8,570 bases of DNA from Cyclobacteriaceae bacterium (GCA_029861825.1 JAOTYN010000154.1:1-8570), one strand, 5' to 3'. Positions 1-7,038 are shown, counted from the stretch's first letter. Notes: a model not told the origin generated them from the sequence alone. Made by a program: numbers and translations.

Positions 1-1
1 G

Positions 2-56
2 ATCAAACTGGGAAGTGAAACTCACGAACCCAGCTTACGTGCTGCCAACTAATTAA
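2..56 (+). CDS. 3' end of an upstream gene, reading frame uncertain
   Basis: The window opens inside what is probably the tail of a + strand gene, because a strong + strand terminator follows directly. Two frames stay open from the left edge to a stop. Frame 2 gives IKLGSETHEPSLRAAN and stops at 50-52 (TAA). Frame 3 gives SNWEVKLTNPAYVLPTN and stops at 54-56 (TAA). Both look like plausible protein ends and codon use does not separate them. No family can be assigned from 16-17 residues. Frame 1 is closed by a TGA at 16-18. Confidence 0.35.
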   Translation, partial: SNWEVKLTNPAYVLPTN

Positions 57-83
57 CGTATCTAGCTGAGTATTTTTTATATA

Positions 84-127
84 TGCAGGCTGAAAATCTT
101 TTGATTTTCAGCCTGCAATTTTTTTTT
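84..127 (+). terminator. Rho-independent terminator of the upstream gene
   Basis: A perfect 15-bp stem (84-98 pairing with 103-117, core GCAGGCTGAAAATC) closes on a TTTT loop at 99-102. It is followed by nine consecutive T at 119-127. The T tract lies on the + strand side only, so the terminator serves transcripts coming from the left. It ends the upstream gene and insulates the ebo operon, which therefore needs its own promoter between about 128 and 203. Confidence 0.93.
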
Positions 128-159
128 GTACTAAAGCCAACAGCTGAGTTTCTCCTAAA

Positions 160-189
160 TTTGAATTATATTTAATCCTTATAAATTGG
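160..189 (+). promoter_or_regulatory. Candidate Bacteroidota-type promoter for the ebo operon
   Basis: TTTG at 160-163 and TAAATTGG at 182-189 are separated by 18 nt. They resemble the -33 (TTTG/TTG) and -7 (TAnnTTTG) elements of Bacteroidota promoters; the -7 element matches at five of the six defined positions. Transcription would then start near 195, leaving a very short leader before the ATG at 204. The stretch between the terminator and eboA is AT-rich, and no operator or riboswitch structure is evident in it. The call rests on pattern matching only. Confidence 0.35.
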
Positions 190-203
190 GCAAAAATGCC
201 ATT

Positions 204-1127
204 ATGAGGATGAATGATCAAGTTTTGGTGGACCTTACCAAGGTCTGTGACTTTTTGCATGAACTGCTGGGACGGCAGCTCTCGAAAGATTCCAAAGATT
301 GGTTGCAGCAAAAACTTAAGGAGTCAAAGTCCGCACCCTCTACCAAGCAACTATATCTGTTCTTTGGAACGGCTCCCAGATTTATCCCCAAAACTCCCTT
401 AATCCTAACTCCAGAAGATACTCGGAGGGCGCATGAGTTACGAGAAGGTTGGCACCTGGAAGGTTGGACCACTTTGCAGCTAGCCAGAATCTTGGCGGTG
501 TTGAGCTATCCCTATGTTGATCACAGGGATTTTACGAAGATAGTGGAGCAACTATTTACCACTGCCGAAATGCTGGAGTTAGTGGCACTCTATAGTGCAC
601 TGCCCCTGTATCCGTATCCGGAGAGCATGCTTCTGAGGGCGGCTGAAGGTATACGGACCAATATGACGGTGGTATTCGATGCAGTGGCATTGAGAAATCC
701 TTTCCCACATGATTTTCTGTCGGAGGGTGCTTGGAATCAGATGGTCCTTAAAGCCCTTTTCATGGAGCGACCACTGCACCAGGTTTGGGGTATTGACCAG
801 CGCAGTAATGCACCACTGGCGAAAATGATCTCGAATTTTGCCCATGAAAGATGGGCAGCAGGTCGCAGCACATCACCTGAAATGTGGCGGCCTATTAAAG
901 GTCAACATGTGACACTGGTACTAGAGGATCTTCGCCATTTATTTACGTTGGACGACCCTCTACAGCACACTGCTGCTGTTTTGACCTGCAGGGACCTGGA
1001 CAACCCTGAATGCAGGGATGTTCTAAGTGATTTCCAAACCAAGGTGGAGCAAGTTGACCTGGCTAATTGGTCCTGGGAATCCCTGGGTCAGTACTATTGG
1101 CGATTAAAAGATATACCAGCAAACTGA
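204..1127 (+). CDS. eboA: EboA domain-containing protein
   Basis: This is the first gene of the ebo operon, a soluble protein of 307 residues with no signal peptide or membrane segment. EboA has no established biochemical activity. The family is recognised by conserved blocks in the middle and second half: a segment reading LYPYPESMLLRAAEGIRTNM, then VFDAVALRNPFP, WNQMVLKALFMERPL, and AHERWAAGRSTSPEMWRPI. Together with the neighbouring genes this makes the call secure. The frame stays open to a TTG at 186, but that codon overlaps the candidate -7 promoter element, so ATG 204 (or ATG 210) is preferred. There is no clear Shine-Dalgarno before any of these starts, as is usual in Bacteroidota. 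The stop lies 16 nt before eboB. In cyanobacteria the ebo cluster is required for export of the scytonemin monomer; what it serves here is unknown. Confidence 0.9.
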   Translation: MRMNDQVLVDLTKVCDFLHELLGRQLSKDSKDWLQQKLKESKSAPSTKQLYLFFGTAPRFIPKTPLILTPEDTRRAHELREGWHLEGWTTLQLARILAVLSYPYVDHRDFTKIVEQLFTTAEMLELVALYSALPLYPYPESMLLRAAEGIRTNMTVVFDAVALRNPFPHDFLSEGAWNQMVLKALFMERPLHQVWGIDQRSNAPLAKMISNFAHERWAAGRSTSPEMWRPIKGQHVTLVLEDLRHLFTLDDPLQHTAAVLTCRDLDNPECRDVLSDFQTKVEQVDLANWSWESLGQYYWRLKDIPAN

Positions 1128-1143
1128 GATAAACCGAAGCACT

Positions 1144-2046
1144 ATGTTTATAGATCCACACGTTCATATGACTTCCCGTACTACCGATGACTATCAAGCG
1201 ATGCGTGCCGCTGGAATAGTAGCCATCATTGAACCGGCCTTCTGGCTGGGGCAACCACGTACGGAGGTTGGGACTTTTAAAGACTACTACAGTAGCCTTG
1301 TGGGGTGGGAGCGATTCCGGGCCTCACAATTTGGCATAAAGCATTATTGTACCATAGGCTTGAATTCCAAGGAAGCCAATAATCAATCGTTGGCTGAAGA
1401 AGTCATGGAATTACTGCCCTTGTTTGCCTGCAAAGAAGGAGTGGTGGGCATTGGAGAGATAGGGTACGACGACCAAACCGAGGCTGAAGAAAAATACTTC
1501 AGATTGCAGCTGGAATTGGCCAAAGAACTGAACATGCCGGTGCAGATCCATACTCCTCATCGAGATAAAAAAAGAGGAACTACCCGCAGCATGGACGTGA
1601 TCGAGGAACATGGGATTGATCCCTCACTGGTGGTTATTGATCATAATAATGAGGAGACGGTTAAGGAAGTTCTTGATCGTGGGTACTGGGCAGCATTTAC
1701 CATCTACCCCTTTACTAAAATGGGTAATGAACGAATGGTAGCGGTGGTAAAGCAATATGGAAGTGGCCATATAATAGTGGATAGTTCTGCCGACTGGGGC
1801 ATAAGCGATCCCCTTGCCGTCCCTAAAACCGCAGCACTAATGGCGGAGCAAGGGGTTTCTCCTGAAGACATAAAATTGACCTGCTACCAGAATGCCCTAG
1901 ACGCCTACGGGCAAAGTGGTCAGATGTATGAAAGTGACTGGATCAATGTTGATGAAATCGACCAAACACAGCTCTACCAGGGTAACTCTGTGCTGAGAGG
2001 TCAGCGCCCTAATACAGAGAGCAAGCCCTCCAACATAATACGGTAA
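1144..2046 (+). CDS. eboB: TatD-like metal-dependent hydrolase EboB
   Basis: A 300-residue TIM-barrel metal hydrolase of the amidohydrolase/TatD superfamily. The expected metal ligands are visible in order: H6 and H8 in the N-terminal DPHVH motif, E105 in GIGEIGYDD, H136 in VQIHTPHR, H167 in VIDHNNE and D213 in IVDSSADWG. The active centre therefore looks intact. The barrel seems complete by about residue 260; the last 40 residues are a polar tail of unclear role. TatD proteins of the DNase type act on DNA, but members of this clade in ebo clusters have no proven substrate, so a small-molecule ester or amide is as likely (inference). No signal peptide is present, so it should be cytoplasmic. 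The ATG at 1144 starts immediately before the DPHVH motif, which fixes the start. It ends 4 nt before eboC. Confidence 0.9.
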   Translation: MFIDPHVHMTSRTTDDYQAMRAAGIVAIIEPAFWLGQPRTEVGTFKDYYSSLVGWERFRASQFGIKHYCTIGLNSKEANNQSLAEEVMELLPLFACKEGVVGIGEIGYDDQTEAEEKYFRLQLELAKELNMPVQIHTPHRDKKRGTTRSMDVIEEHGIDPSLVVIDHNNEETVKEVLDRGYWAAFTIYPFTKMGNERMVAVVKQYGSGHIIVDSSADWGISDPLAVPKTAALMAEQGVSPEDIKLTCYQNALDAYGQSGQMYESDWINVDEIDQTQLYQGNSVLRGQRPNTESKPSNIIR

Positions 2047-2050
2047 CTGT

Positions 2051-2956
2051 ATGGTTGATATTAGGGCTTACTGGCAACTTTTACGCCCTCCCAATTTGAT
2101 TACAGCGGCTGCCGACGTGTTAGCCGGAGTGGCCGTAGCCCAAGGCTGGAATCAACCACCTATCCAGAATATGGGCTTTGAGCCTATCTCGGGAACAACC
2201 ATATGGTTGTTGGCCTCAACCATATGTTTATATGGCGGGGGAGTAGTTTTGAATGACTATTTTGATGCATCCCTGGACGCCATAGAACGTCCTGAAAGGC
2301 CCATTCCGTCTGGAAGGGTGCCTAGGAAACATGCAGGAGTTCTAGGGTTTGGACTATTGCTCCTGGGTATTGCTTGTGCCTTTATGTCAAGTACTACCAG
2401 TGGATTCCTGGCAATGGCAATTGCCGTATTGGTGATCCTCTACGACGCCAAAAGTAAAGTGCATGGAGTTATTGGTCCTCTGAATATGGGTTTGTGTCGG
2501 GGAGCCAACCTGTTACTGGGTATTAGCATAATTCCTTCCTTATTTAGCGAAACGTTGTTTTTAGCGGTGATACCGATAGTCTATATAGCAGCGGTCACCT
2601 TAATAAGCCGGGGTGAGGTTCACGGCGCCCACATGAGAAGTTATATTCTGGCATTTTTAGTTTACGCGCTGGTTTGGGCCATGCTGTTAATGCTGGGGTG
2701 GTTACCACAGTTTTCAGGACTTTATGCGCTGCCCTGCGTTTTAGTGCTCATGGCTATCACCATTCCTCCCTTATGGACAGCAAGCCGCAGTAATGAACCT
2801 GTAAATATAAAAGCCGCCGTTAAGGCTGGTGTCTTGGGAATAATTTCCTTAAATGCGGCGCTGGCAGCAGGGTTTATGGGCTGGTTTTTTGGAATATTGT
2901 TACTATTATTGCTACCCATTTCAATTTTATTGGCAAAACCGTTCGCAGTAACTTAG
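2051..2956 (+). CDS. eboC: UbiA-like membrane prenyltransferase EboC
   Basis: A 301-residue integral inner-membrane protein with roughly eight to nine hydrophobic helices, and the only membrane protein in the operon. The first aspartate-rich motif of UbiA prenyltransferases is intact: N68-D69-x-x-D72-x-x-x-D76, followed by RPERPIPSG (80-88), the Mg-diphosphate binding site. The second motif is represented by YDAKSK (131-136) and a following GPLNMGLCRGANLLLG, with only one aspartate (D132). UbiA enzymes transfer an isoprenyl chain from a polyprenyl diphosphate to a small acceptor, so EboC may prenylate or lipid-anchor the product of the other Ebo enzymes (inference). Within the coding sequence lies an 18-bp palindrome (2194-2211). 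The start follows the eboB stop by 4 nt and the stop is 6 nt before eboD. Confidence 0.92.
   Translation: MVDIRAYWQLLRPPNLITAAADVLAGVAVAQGWNQPPIQNMGFEPISGTTIWLLASTICLYGGGVVLNDYFDASLDAIERPERPIPSGRVPRKHAGVLGFGLLLLGIACAFMSSTTSGFLAMAIAVLVILYDAKSKVHGVIGPLNMGLCRGANLLLGISIIPSLFSETLFLAVIPIVYIAAVTLISRGEVHGAHMRSYILAFLVYALVWAMLLMLGWLPQFSGLYALPCVLVLMAITIPPLWTASRSNEPVNIKAAVKAGVLGIISLNAALAAGFMGWFFGILLLLLLPISILLAKPFAVT
2194..2226 (+). repeat. 18-bp palindrome plus direct repeat inside eboC
   Basis: AACAACCATATGGTTGTT (2194-2211) is a perfect palindrome, and CAACCATATG (2196-2205) recurs exactly at 2217-2226. In RNA, two mutually exclusive hairpins are possible: 2194-2200 with 2205-2211 (7 bp, AUAU loop), or 2200-2209 with 2217-2226 (10 bp, 7-nt loop). 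The element lies in the coding region for GTTIWLLASTICLYG of EboC. The sequence pattern is certain; any function is unproven. Confidence 0.6.
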
Positions 2957-2962
2957 GACTAA

Positions 2963-4114
2963 ATGAGATCGATCCAGCAATCTTTTTCGGTATCATATGA
3001 ATATCCGGTATACTTTACCAAAGGAGTATTTGAAGAAAGTAATGACCTGCTAAAACAGTCTCTGGAGGTGAGGGAAGCACTACCTAAAGTCTTATTTGTG
3101 GTAGATGGCGGAGTGGCATCCGCCCATGCCGATTTGATCTCACAAATACAACAATACGCCGAGGTGCATGGTAAGGTTTTCAGAATGGTGGATGCGCCTA
3201 TGATCATTCCCGGCGGGGAAGCCTGCAAGAATGATCAGATTCACGTGGATCGAATCCTGGCGGCAATCAATGAACATGGGATCGACCGTCACTCCTATGT
3301 AGTTGCAGTAGGCGGTGGCGCGGTATTGGATGCGGTGGGTTACGCGGCCTCAATCGGACATCGGGGTATTCGATTGATTCGAATACCTACCACTGTGCTC
3401 TCCCAAAACGATTCCGGAGTGGGAGTGAAAAACGGCATCAATGCCTTCAACAAAAAGAACTTCCTGGGAAGTTTCACGGTACCAACAGCAGTTATTAACG
3501 ATAGTAACTTTCTGGATACCTTGAACATCCGTGATTGGAGGTGCGGTATTGCCGAAGCTATAAAGGTAGGCCTTGTGAAGGATGCGACCTTCTTTTATTC
3601 AATTCAAGAACATGCCGACCAGCTAGCCAACCGCGACAAGGATTTAATGGACCAATTGATTTACCGATGTGCAGAGCTGCATATTCAGCACATTGCATCA
3701 GGTGATCCCTTTGAACAAGGATCTTCCCGGCCTCTGGATTTTGGACATTGGTCGGCCCACAAACTGGAGCAGATCACGGAACACCAGTTGCGTCACGGGG
3801 AGGCTGTAGCTATCGGTATGGCTTTAGACAGTATCTATTCCTATCTGGACCACCATCTCACACAGCCGGAATTACTAATCATCTTATCCCTTTTGCGTCA
3901 ACTTGGATTTGAACTGTACCACCCTTCTTTGCGCGACTCACAGCTATTGGATGGACTTCGAGAGTTTCAGGAGCATTTGGGCGGCCGATTGACTATCATG
4001 CTACTGGATGCCATCGGCAGCGGTAAAGAGGTGCACCGGATGAACTCTGAGATCATCAAAAAGAGTATCGACGTATTACAGGATTACCACAACCATAATT
4101 CTTTGAGCGCATGA
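2963..4114 (+). CDS. eboD: EboD, sugar phosphate cyclase (3-dehydroquinate synthase-like)
   Basis: A 383-residue, full-length member of the dehydroquinate synthase fold. NAD and substrate-site motifs are present: PGGE (83-86) with K89, GGG (117-119) with D123, the PTTVLSQND block ending at D150, K156, N160 and KKN (164-166). Metal ligands E198 (AEAIK), H262 and H278 (LRHGEAVAIGM) are conserved, as is H266 of the GHxxxH motif. Two features differ from true dehydroquinate synthases: the usual LNFGH is LDFGH (D259), and the arginine that normally lies two residues after the conserved glycine is displaced by one (G253-S-S-R256-P). These recall cyclases that act on sedoheptulose 7-phosphate (valiolone-type), so the shikimate-pathway annotation that automated tools give is doubtful. 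It overlaps eboE by 4 nt (ATGA), suggesting translational coupling. Confidence 0.9.
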   Translation: MRSIQQSFSVSYEYPVYFTKGVFEESNDLLKQSLEVREALPKVLFVVDGGVASAHADLISQIQQYAEVHGKVFRMVDAPMIIPGGEACKNDQIHVDRILAAINEHGIDRHSYVVAVGGGAVLDAVGYAASIGHRGIRLIRIPTTVLSQNDSGVGVKNGINAFNKKNFLGSFTVPTAVINDSNFLDTLNIRDWRCGIAEAIKVGLVKDATFFYSIQEHADQLANRDKDLMDQLIYRCAELHIQHIASGDPFEQGSSRPLDFGHWSAHKLEQITEHQLRHGEAVAIGMALDSIYSYLDHHLTQPELLIILSLLRQLGFELYHPSLRDSQLLDGLREFQEHLGGRLTIMLLDAIGSGKEVHRMNSEIIKKSIDVLQDYHNHNSLSA

Positions 4115-5313
4115 AACTGTCAGCAGGTGGTCATCTTACCTACTGTACCAATATTCATCCCGGAGAAAGCTGGGTTGAAGTATTCCAGTCCTTAAAGCAG
4201 AATGTCCCGGAGGTTAAGAAAAGGGTAGCTCCTGATAAACCCTTTGGGGTGGGTTTAAGATTGTCGAACAAAGCTAGTGAAGAGCTAATATCCCAAGGAG
4301 TGGAGTCTTTTAAAAACTGGATGAAAGATGAGGATCTTTATGTGTTTACCATGAATGGTTTTCCCTATGGGGGTTTTCACCATCAAGTAGTAAAAGATCG
4401 GGTTCACCACCCGGATTGGACAACTAGTGAACGACTGCATTACACCCTACGTCTTTTTCAGTTGCTAGGAGCGCTATTGCCCTCAGGTATATCCGGAGGG
4501 ATAAGCACTTCTCCACTGACCTACAGGCATTGGTGGGATCAAGGGGAGCTGCACCAGGTGTTCGAAAAAGCTACAGAACATCTGGTTGAGGTAGTGGAGT
4601 TCCTTTATGGATATTGGAAGAAAACTGGAGTGGTGATGCATCTGGATATTGAGCCTGAACCGGACGGCTTATTGGAAAATACTTCCGAGTTTGTGGCCTA
4701 TTTTAACGATTGGCTGTTACCACGAGGCCAAGTGGCTTTAGCAAAATCGCTAGACATTTCACCCGGTGAGGCTAGAGAGGTTATTTTGAGACATATACAA
4801 TTGTGCTACGACATCTGTCATTTCGCAGTGGGTTATGAACAACCGCATGAGGTAATGAACTCCTTAAAGCGATCCGGTATTGGTATTGGCAAAATCCAGA
4901 TCAGCGCTGCTTTGAAAGCAGAATATAGCTTAGGAGAGGATAGATCGGTATTCCATCAGGCCTTCCAAAGTCTGGATGAACCCACTTATCTGCACCAGGT
5001 AATGGCCAGAGATCAAGAGGGTAATTTGCAGGCCTATCAGGATCTTTCGCAGGCATTGCGGCATATCGATGAAGCTGAGGTAATTGAATGGCGCACTCAC
5101 TTCCATGTACCGGTTTTCGTTACATCCTATGGATTACTGCAATCTACCCGGGAAGATATTGTGTCGACATTGCGATTGTGGAAGCAACAACAAATGACCC
5201 AACATCTGGAAGTGGAAACCTATACCTGGCAAGTGCTTCCCCCGGAGCTACAGCAAGAAATAACCTCTTCTATTGCCCGAGAACTGAATTGGGTAAAACA
5301 ACAATTGATCTGA
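4111..5313 (+). CDS. eboE: Metabolite traffic protein EboE (xylose isomerase-like TIM barrel)
   Basis: A 400-residue soluble protein of the xylose isomerase/AP endonuclease-like TIM-barrel type. Candidate metal or substrate ligands are E181 in HLDIEPEPDG, D234 and H237 in LCYDICHFAVGYEQP, Q263 in GKIQIS, H332 in THFHVPVF and E369 in LEVETYTW. They occur in the order and at barrel-strand ends expected for this fold, with acidic or histidine residues on successive strands. The closest known activities of the fold are sugar isomerisation, epimerisation and phosphodiester cleavage; the EboE reaction is not known. There is no signal peptide. The ATG at 4111 overlaps the eboD stop and the TGA at 5311-5313 overlaps the eboF start, so it is probably translated by re-initiation from its neighbours. 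Confidence 0.9.
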   Translation: MKLSAGGHLTYCTNIHPGESWVEVFQSLKQNVPEVKKRVAPDKPFGVGLRLSNKASEELISQGVESFKNWMKDEDLYVFTMNGFPYGGFHHQVVKDRVHHPDWTTSERLHYTLRLFQLLGALLPSGISGGISTSPLTYRHWWDQGELHQVFEKATEHLVEVVEFLYGYWKKTGVVMHLDIEPEPDGLLENTSEFVAYFNDWLLPRGQVALAKSLDISPGEAREVILRHIQLCYDICHFAVGYEQPHEVMNSLKRSGIGIGKIQISAALKAEYSLGEDRSVFHQAFQSLDEPTYLHQVMARDQEGNLQAYQDLSQALRHIDEAEVIEWRTHFHVPVFVTSYGLLQSTREDIVSTLRLWKQQQMTQHLEVETYTWQVLPPELQQEITSSIARELNWVKQQLI

Positions 5314-6686
5314 TGGGCTTACAAAAAACAGTTGTTATTAATCTGGTTGGACTAAGCCAAAGGATCTTAGGCGCGCACACACCTTGGTTGAATTCACAGG
5401 TTCAAAAAAACGGGTTCCAACTGATAAAGCCTCAGGTGCCCGCTGTTACCTGTACTCAACAAGCTACCTACATCACTGGGGAAACACCTCAGGCTCATGG
5501 TATTGTAGGGAACGGCTGGTATTTTAAGGATGAATGCGAGGTGAAATTCTGGAGACAGTCCAATAAACTGGTCAATGCACGCAAGCTTTGGGAAGCTGCC
5601 AAAGAGCAGGACCCGGAGTTCACCTGTGCTAACCTATTTTGGTGGTACAATATGTATTCCAGTGTCGACTATGCCGTAACCCCTCGCCCCAATTATTTGG
5701 CGGACGGCAGAAAAATACCCGACATATACAGTCATCCTGCGTCGCTTCGTAATCATTTGCAACAAAAACTGGGGCCATTCCCATTGTTCCACTTTTGGGG
5801 CCCTACTACTTCCATTAAATCCAGTAAATGGATCGCCGATGCCGCCAGGCTGATTGACCAGCAATACCACCCCACGTTGAGTTTGATTTACCTGCCACAC
5901 CTGGATTATTGCTTGCAGAAATTTGGTCATGACCTGGCTGCCATTTCCGGGGATTTACAGGAGATCGACACTTTATGTGGACAATTGGCAGAGTATTATC
6001 AGAACAAAGGAACCCAGATAATAGTGCTGTCGGAATATGGTATTACCGATGTCCACCGCCCCATACACTTAAACAGGATCTTCAGGAGGAATGGCTGGTT
6101 GCAGGTTCGTGAAGAGAGGGGCAGGGAATTGTTGGATGCCGGTGCCAGCGAAGTTTTTGCCGTAGCCGATCATCAGATTGCCCATGTATACCTACGAGAT
6201 CCTTCAAATATAGATCTGGTTCGATTGGAGCTACAACAGCTGGAGGGAGTCGATCAGGTATGGGATAGAGAAATACAGCGTCAAAATGGTCTGGACCACC
6301 CTAGGTCCGGGGATCTGGTGGTGCTGGCTGAAGAGAACAGCTGGTTTACCTATTATTATTGGCTTGAGGACCGCAAGGCCCCTGATTTTGCCCGTACCGT
6401 AGATATCCATCGCAAACCCGGTTATGACCCGGTGGAAATGTTCACCGATCCCCGAATAAAGTTTTTAAAACCTTTAGTTGCCTGGAAATTATTGAAGAAA
6501 AAGATGGGCTTCCGTACTCTTATGGATGTAATCCCTTTGGATGCAAACCTGATCAGGGGATCTCATGGAGTTGTTCCTAGGGCTCATGAAGATTGGCCCA
6601 TGGTGATCGCTAATGGCTTGGATTCCGGGAAGAATATTACGTCTCCGGAGATTTATAGTATTATCTGGAACCACCTAAATCATTAA
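5313..6686 (+). CDS. eboF: EboF, alkaline phosphatase/nucleotide pyrophosphatase superfamily
   Basis: A 457-residue protein with the type I phosphodiesterase/nucleotide pyrophosphatase fold. The nucleophile block is clear: PAVTCTQQATYITG (43-56) followed by PQAHGIVGNGWYF, making T46 the probable nucleophile. Other conserved stretches are FWWYNMYSSVDY, TPRPNYLADGRKIPDIY, YLPHLDY (D198), LSEYGI (239-244), AVADHQIAHVY and GSHG (H418). Several canonical metal ligands are changed: the N-terminal aspartate is N10, the usual D-x-x-x-H is D198-x-x-x-Q202, and the usual DH pair is E241-Y242. There is no signal peptide, so it should be cytoplasmic unless exported by another route. The frame stays open 75 codons upstream, but that part lies inside eboE. 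ATG 5313, overlapping the eboE stop as TGATG, gives a start right at the first fold strand (KTVVINLVGL). Confidence 0.9.
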   Translation: MGLQKTVVINLVGLSQRILGAHTPWLNSQVQKNGFQLIKPQVPAVTCTQQATYITGETPQAHGIVGNGWYFKDECEVKFWRQSNKLVNARKLWEAAKEQDPEFTCANLFWWYNMYSSVDYAVTPRPNYLADGRKIPDIYSHPASLRNHLQQKLGPFPLFHFWGPTTSIKSSKWIADAARLIDQQYHPTLSLIYLPHLDYCLQKFGHDLAAISGDLQEIDTLCGQLAEYYQNKGTQIIVLSEYGITDVHRPIHLNRIFRRNGWLQVREERGRELLDAGASEVFAVADHQIAHVYLRDPSNIDLVRLELQQLEGVDQVWDREIQRQNGLDHPRSGDLVVLAEENSWFTYYYWLEDRKAPDFARTVDIHRKPGYDPVEMFTDPRIKFLKPLVAWKLLKKKMGFRTLMDVIPLDANLIRGSHGVVPRAHEDWPMVIANGLDSGKNITSPEIYSIIWNHLNH

Positions 6687-6693
6687 ACAGAGA

Positions 6694-7026
6694 TTATTTT
6701 CGGTAGCGTAGAGCCAACCAGAGCATGCCCACCGCGCAGATGCCTAAACCCAGCGATTCCCGGGCTTCTTCGATAGCCGGTGTATAACCATTCTCAAGGC
6801 TTAGTCCTTGATACTTTTCAGGCCAAAGCAGACCAGCGGCCACCAGAAAAATTACCATGACTACCCAAAGCAGTAATTTGGGAACTTTTTTTAAATAAGT
6901 CCCAAAGCTGATCACTGCTGCCGCACCATAAATCAGCACCCAGGTAAGGGCATCGGGGTCATTGTATTGCAGCCCTCCGAATACTGCGAACAGGAGGGCC
7001 AGGATTAAGCCATCGTATTGTTTCAT
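6694..7026 (-). CDS. TMEM220 family small membrane protein
   Basis: A 110-residue membrane protein with four predicted helices, at about residues 4-17, 27-44, 50-68 and 91-107. The TMEM220 family signature is present: GLQYNDPDALTWVLIYGAAAV (residues 18-38), with the QYNDPD loop between helices 1 and 2, and an acidic stretch, EEARESLGL (86-94), before the last helix. The function of the family is unknown in bacteria; animal TMEM220 is also poorly understood. ATG at 7026 is chosen over an in-frame TTG nine codons upstream because it places the first helix near the N terminus. It is convergent to eboF, with only 7 nt between stop codons, so it is probably not part of the ebo operon. No terminator is visible between the two genes, so their transcripts may overlap. 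Confidence 0.85.
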   Translation of the reverse strand: MKQYDGLILALLFAVFGGLQYNDPDALTWVLIYGAAAVISFGTYLKKVPKLLLWVVMVIFLVAAGLLWPEKYQGLSLENGYTPAIEEARESLGLGICAVGMLWLALRYRK

Positions 7027-7038
7027 ATTGCCAATATG
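7024..7038. repeat. Inverted repeat at the TMEM220 gene start
   Basis: CATATTG-C-CAATATG has perfect 7-bp arms around one base and includes the start codon of the - strand gene (CAT at 7024-7026). A further CAATAT lies at 7040-7045. It could be an operator in the 107-bp divergent intergenic region between the TMEM220 gene and the amidohydrolase. The AT-rich composition makes chance occurrence possible. Confidence 0.3.

Noticed and set aside
9..60. tRNA-like sequence on the - strand (stretch resembling T arm, anticodon and D arm in reverse).
   Set aside because: The would-be T arm does not pair (GTGAG has no CTCAC partner at the right spacing), and no acceptor stem or anticodon stem can be formed. 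Open reading frames ending before a terminator explain the region better.
186..203. TTG at 186 as the start of EboA, adding six residues.
   Set aside because: It overlaps the candidate -7 promoter element, has no ribosome-binding site, and ATG codons at 204 and 210 are available.
579..845. 88-residue - strand open frame inside eboA and similar antisense frames in eboB, eboD, eboF and the amidohydrolase.
   Set aside because: All are shadows of conserved coding sequence in the opposite frame, without recognisable domains or leader signals.
5088..5312. N-terminal extension of EboF by 75 codons.
   Set aside because: The extension lies wholly inside eboE in another frame, is unlike the phosphatase fold, and ATG 5313 overlaps the eboE stop and begins at the first core strand.
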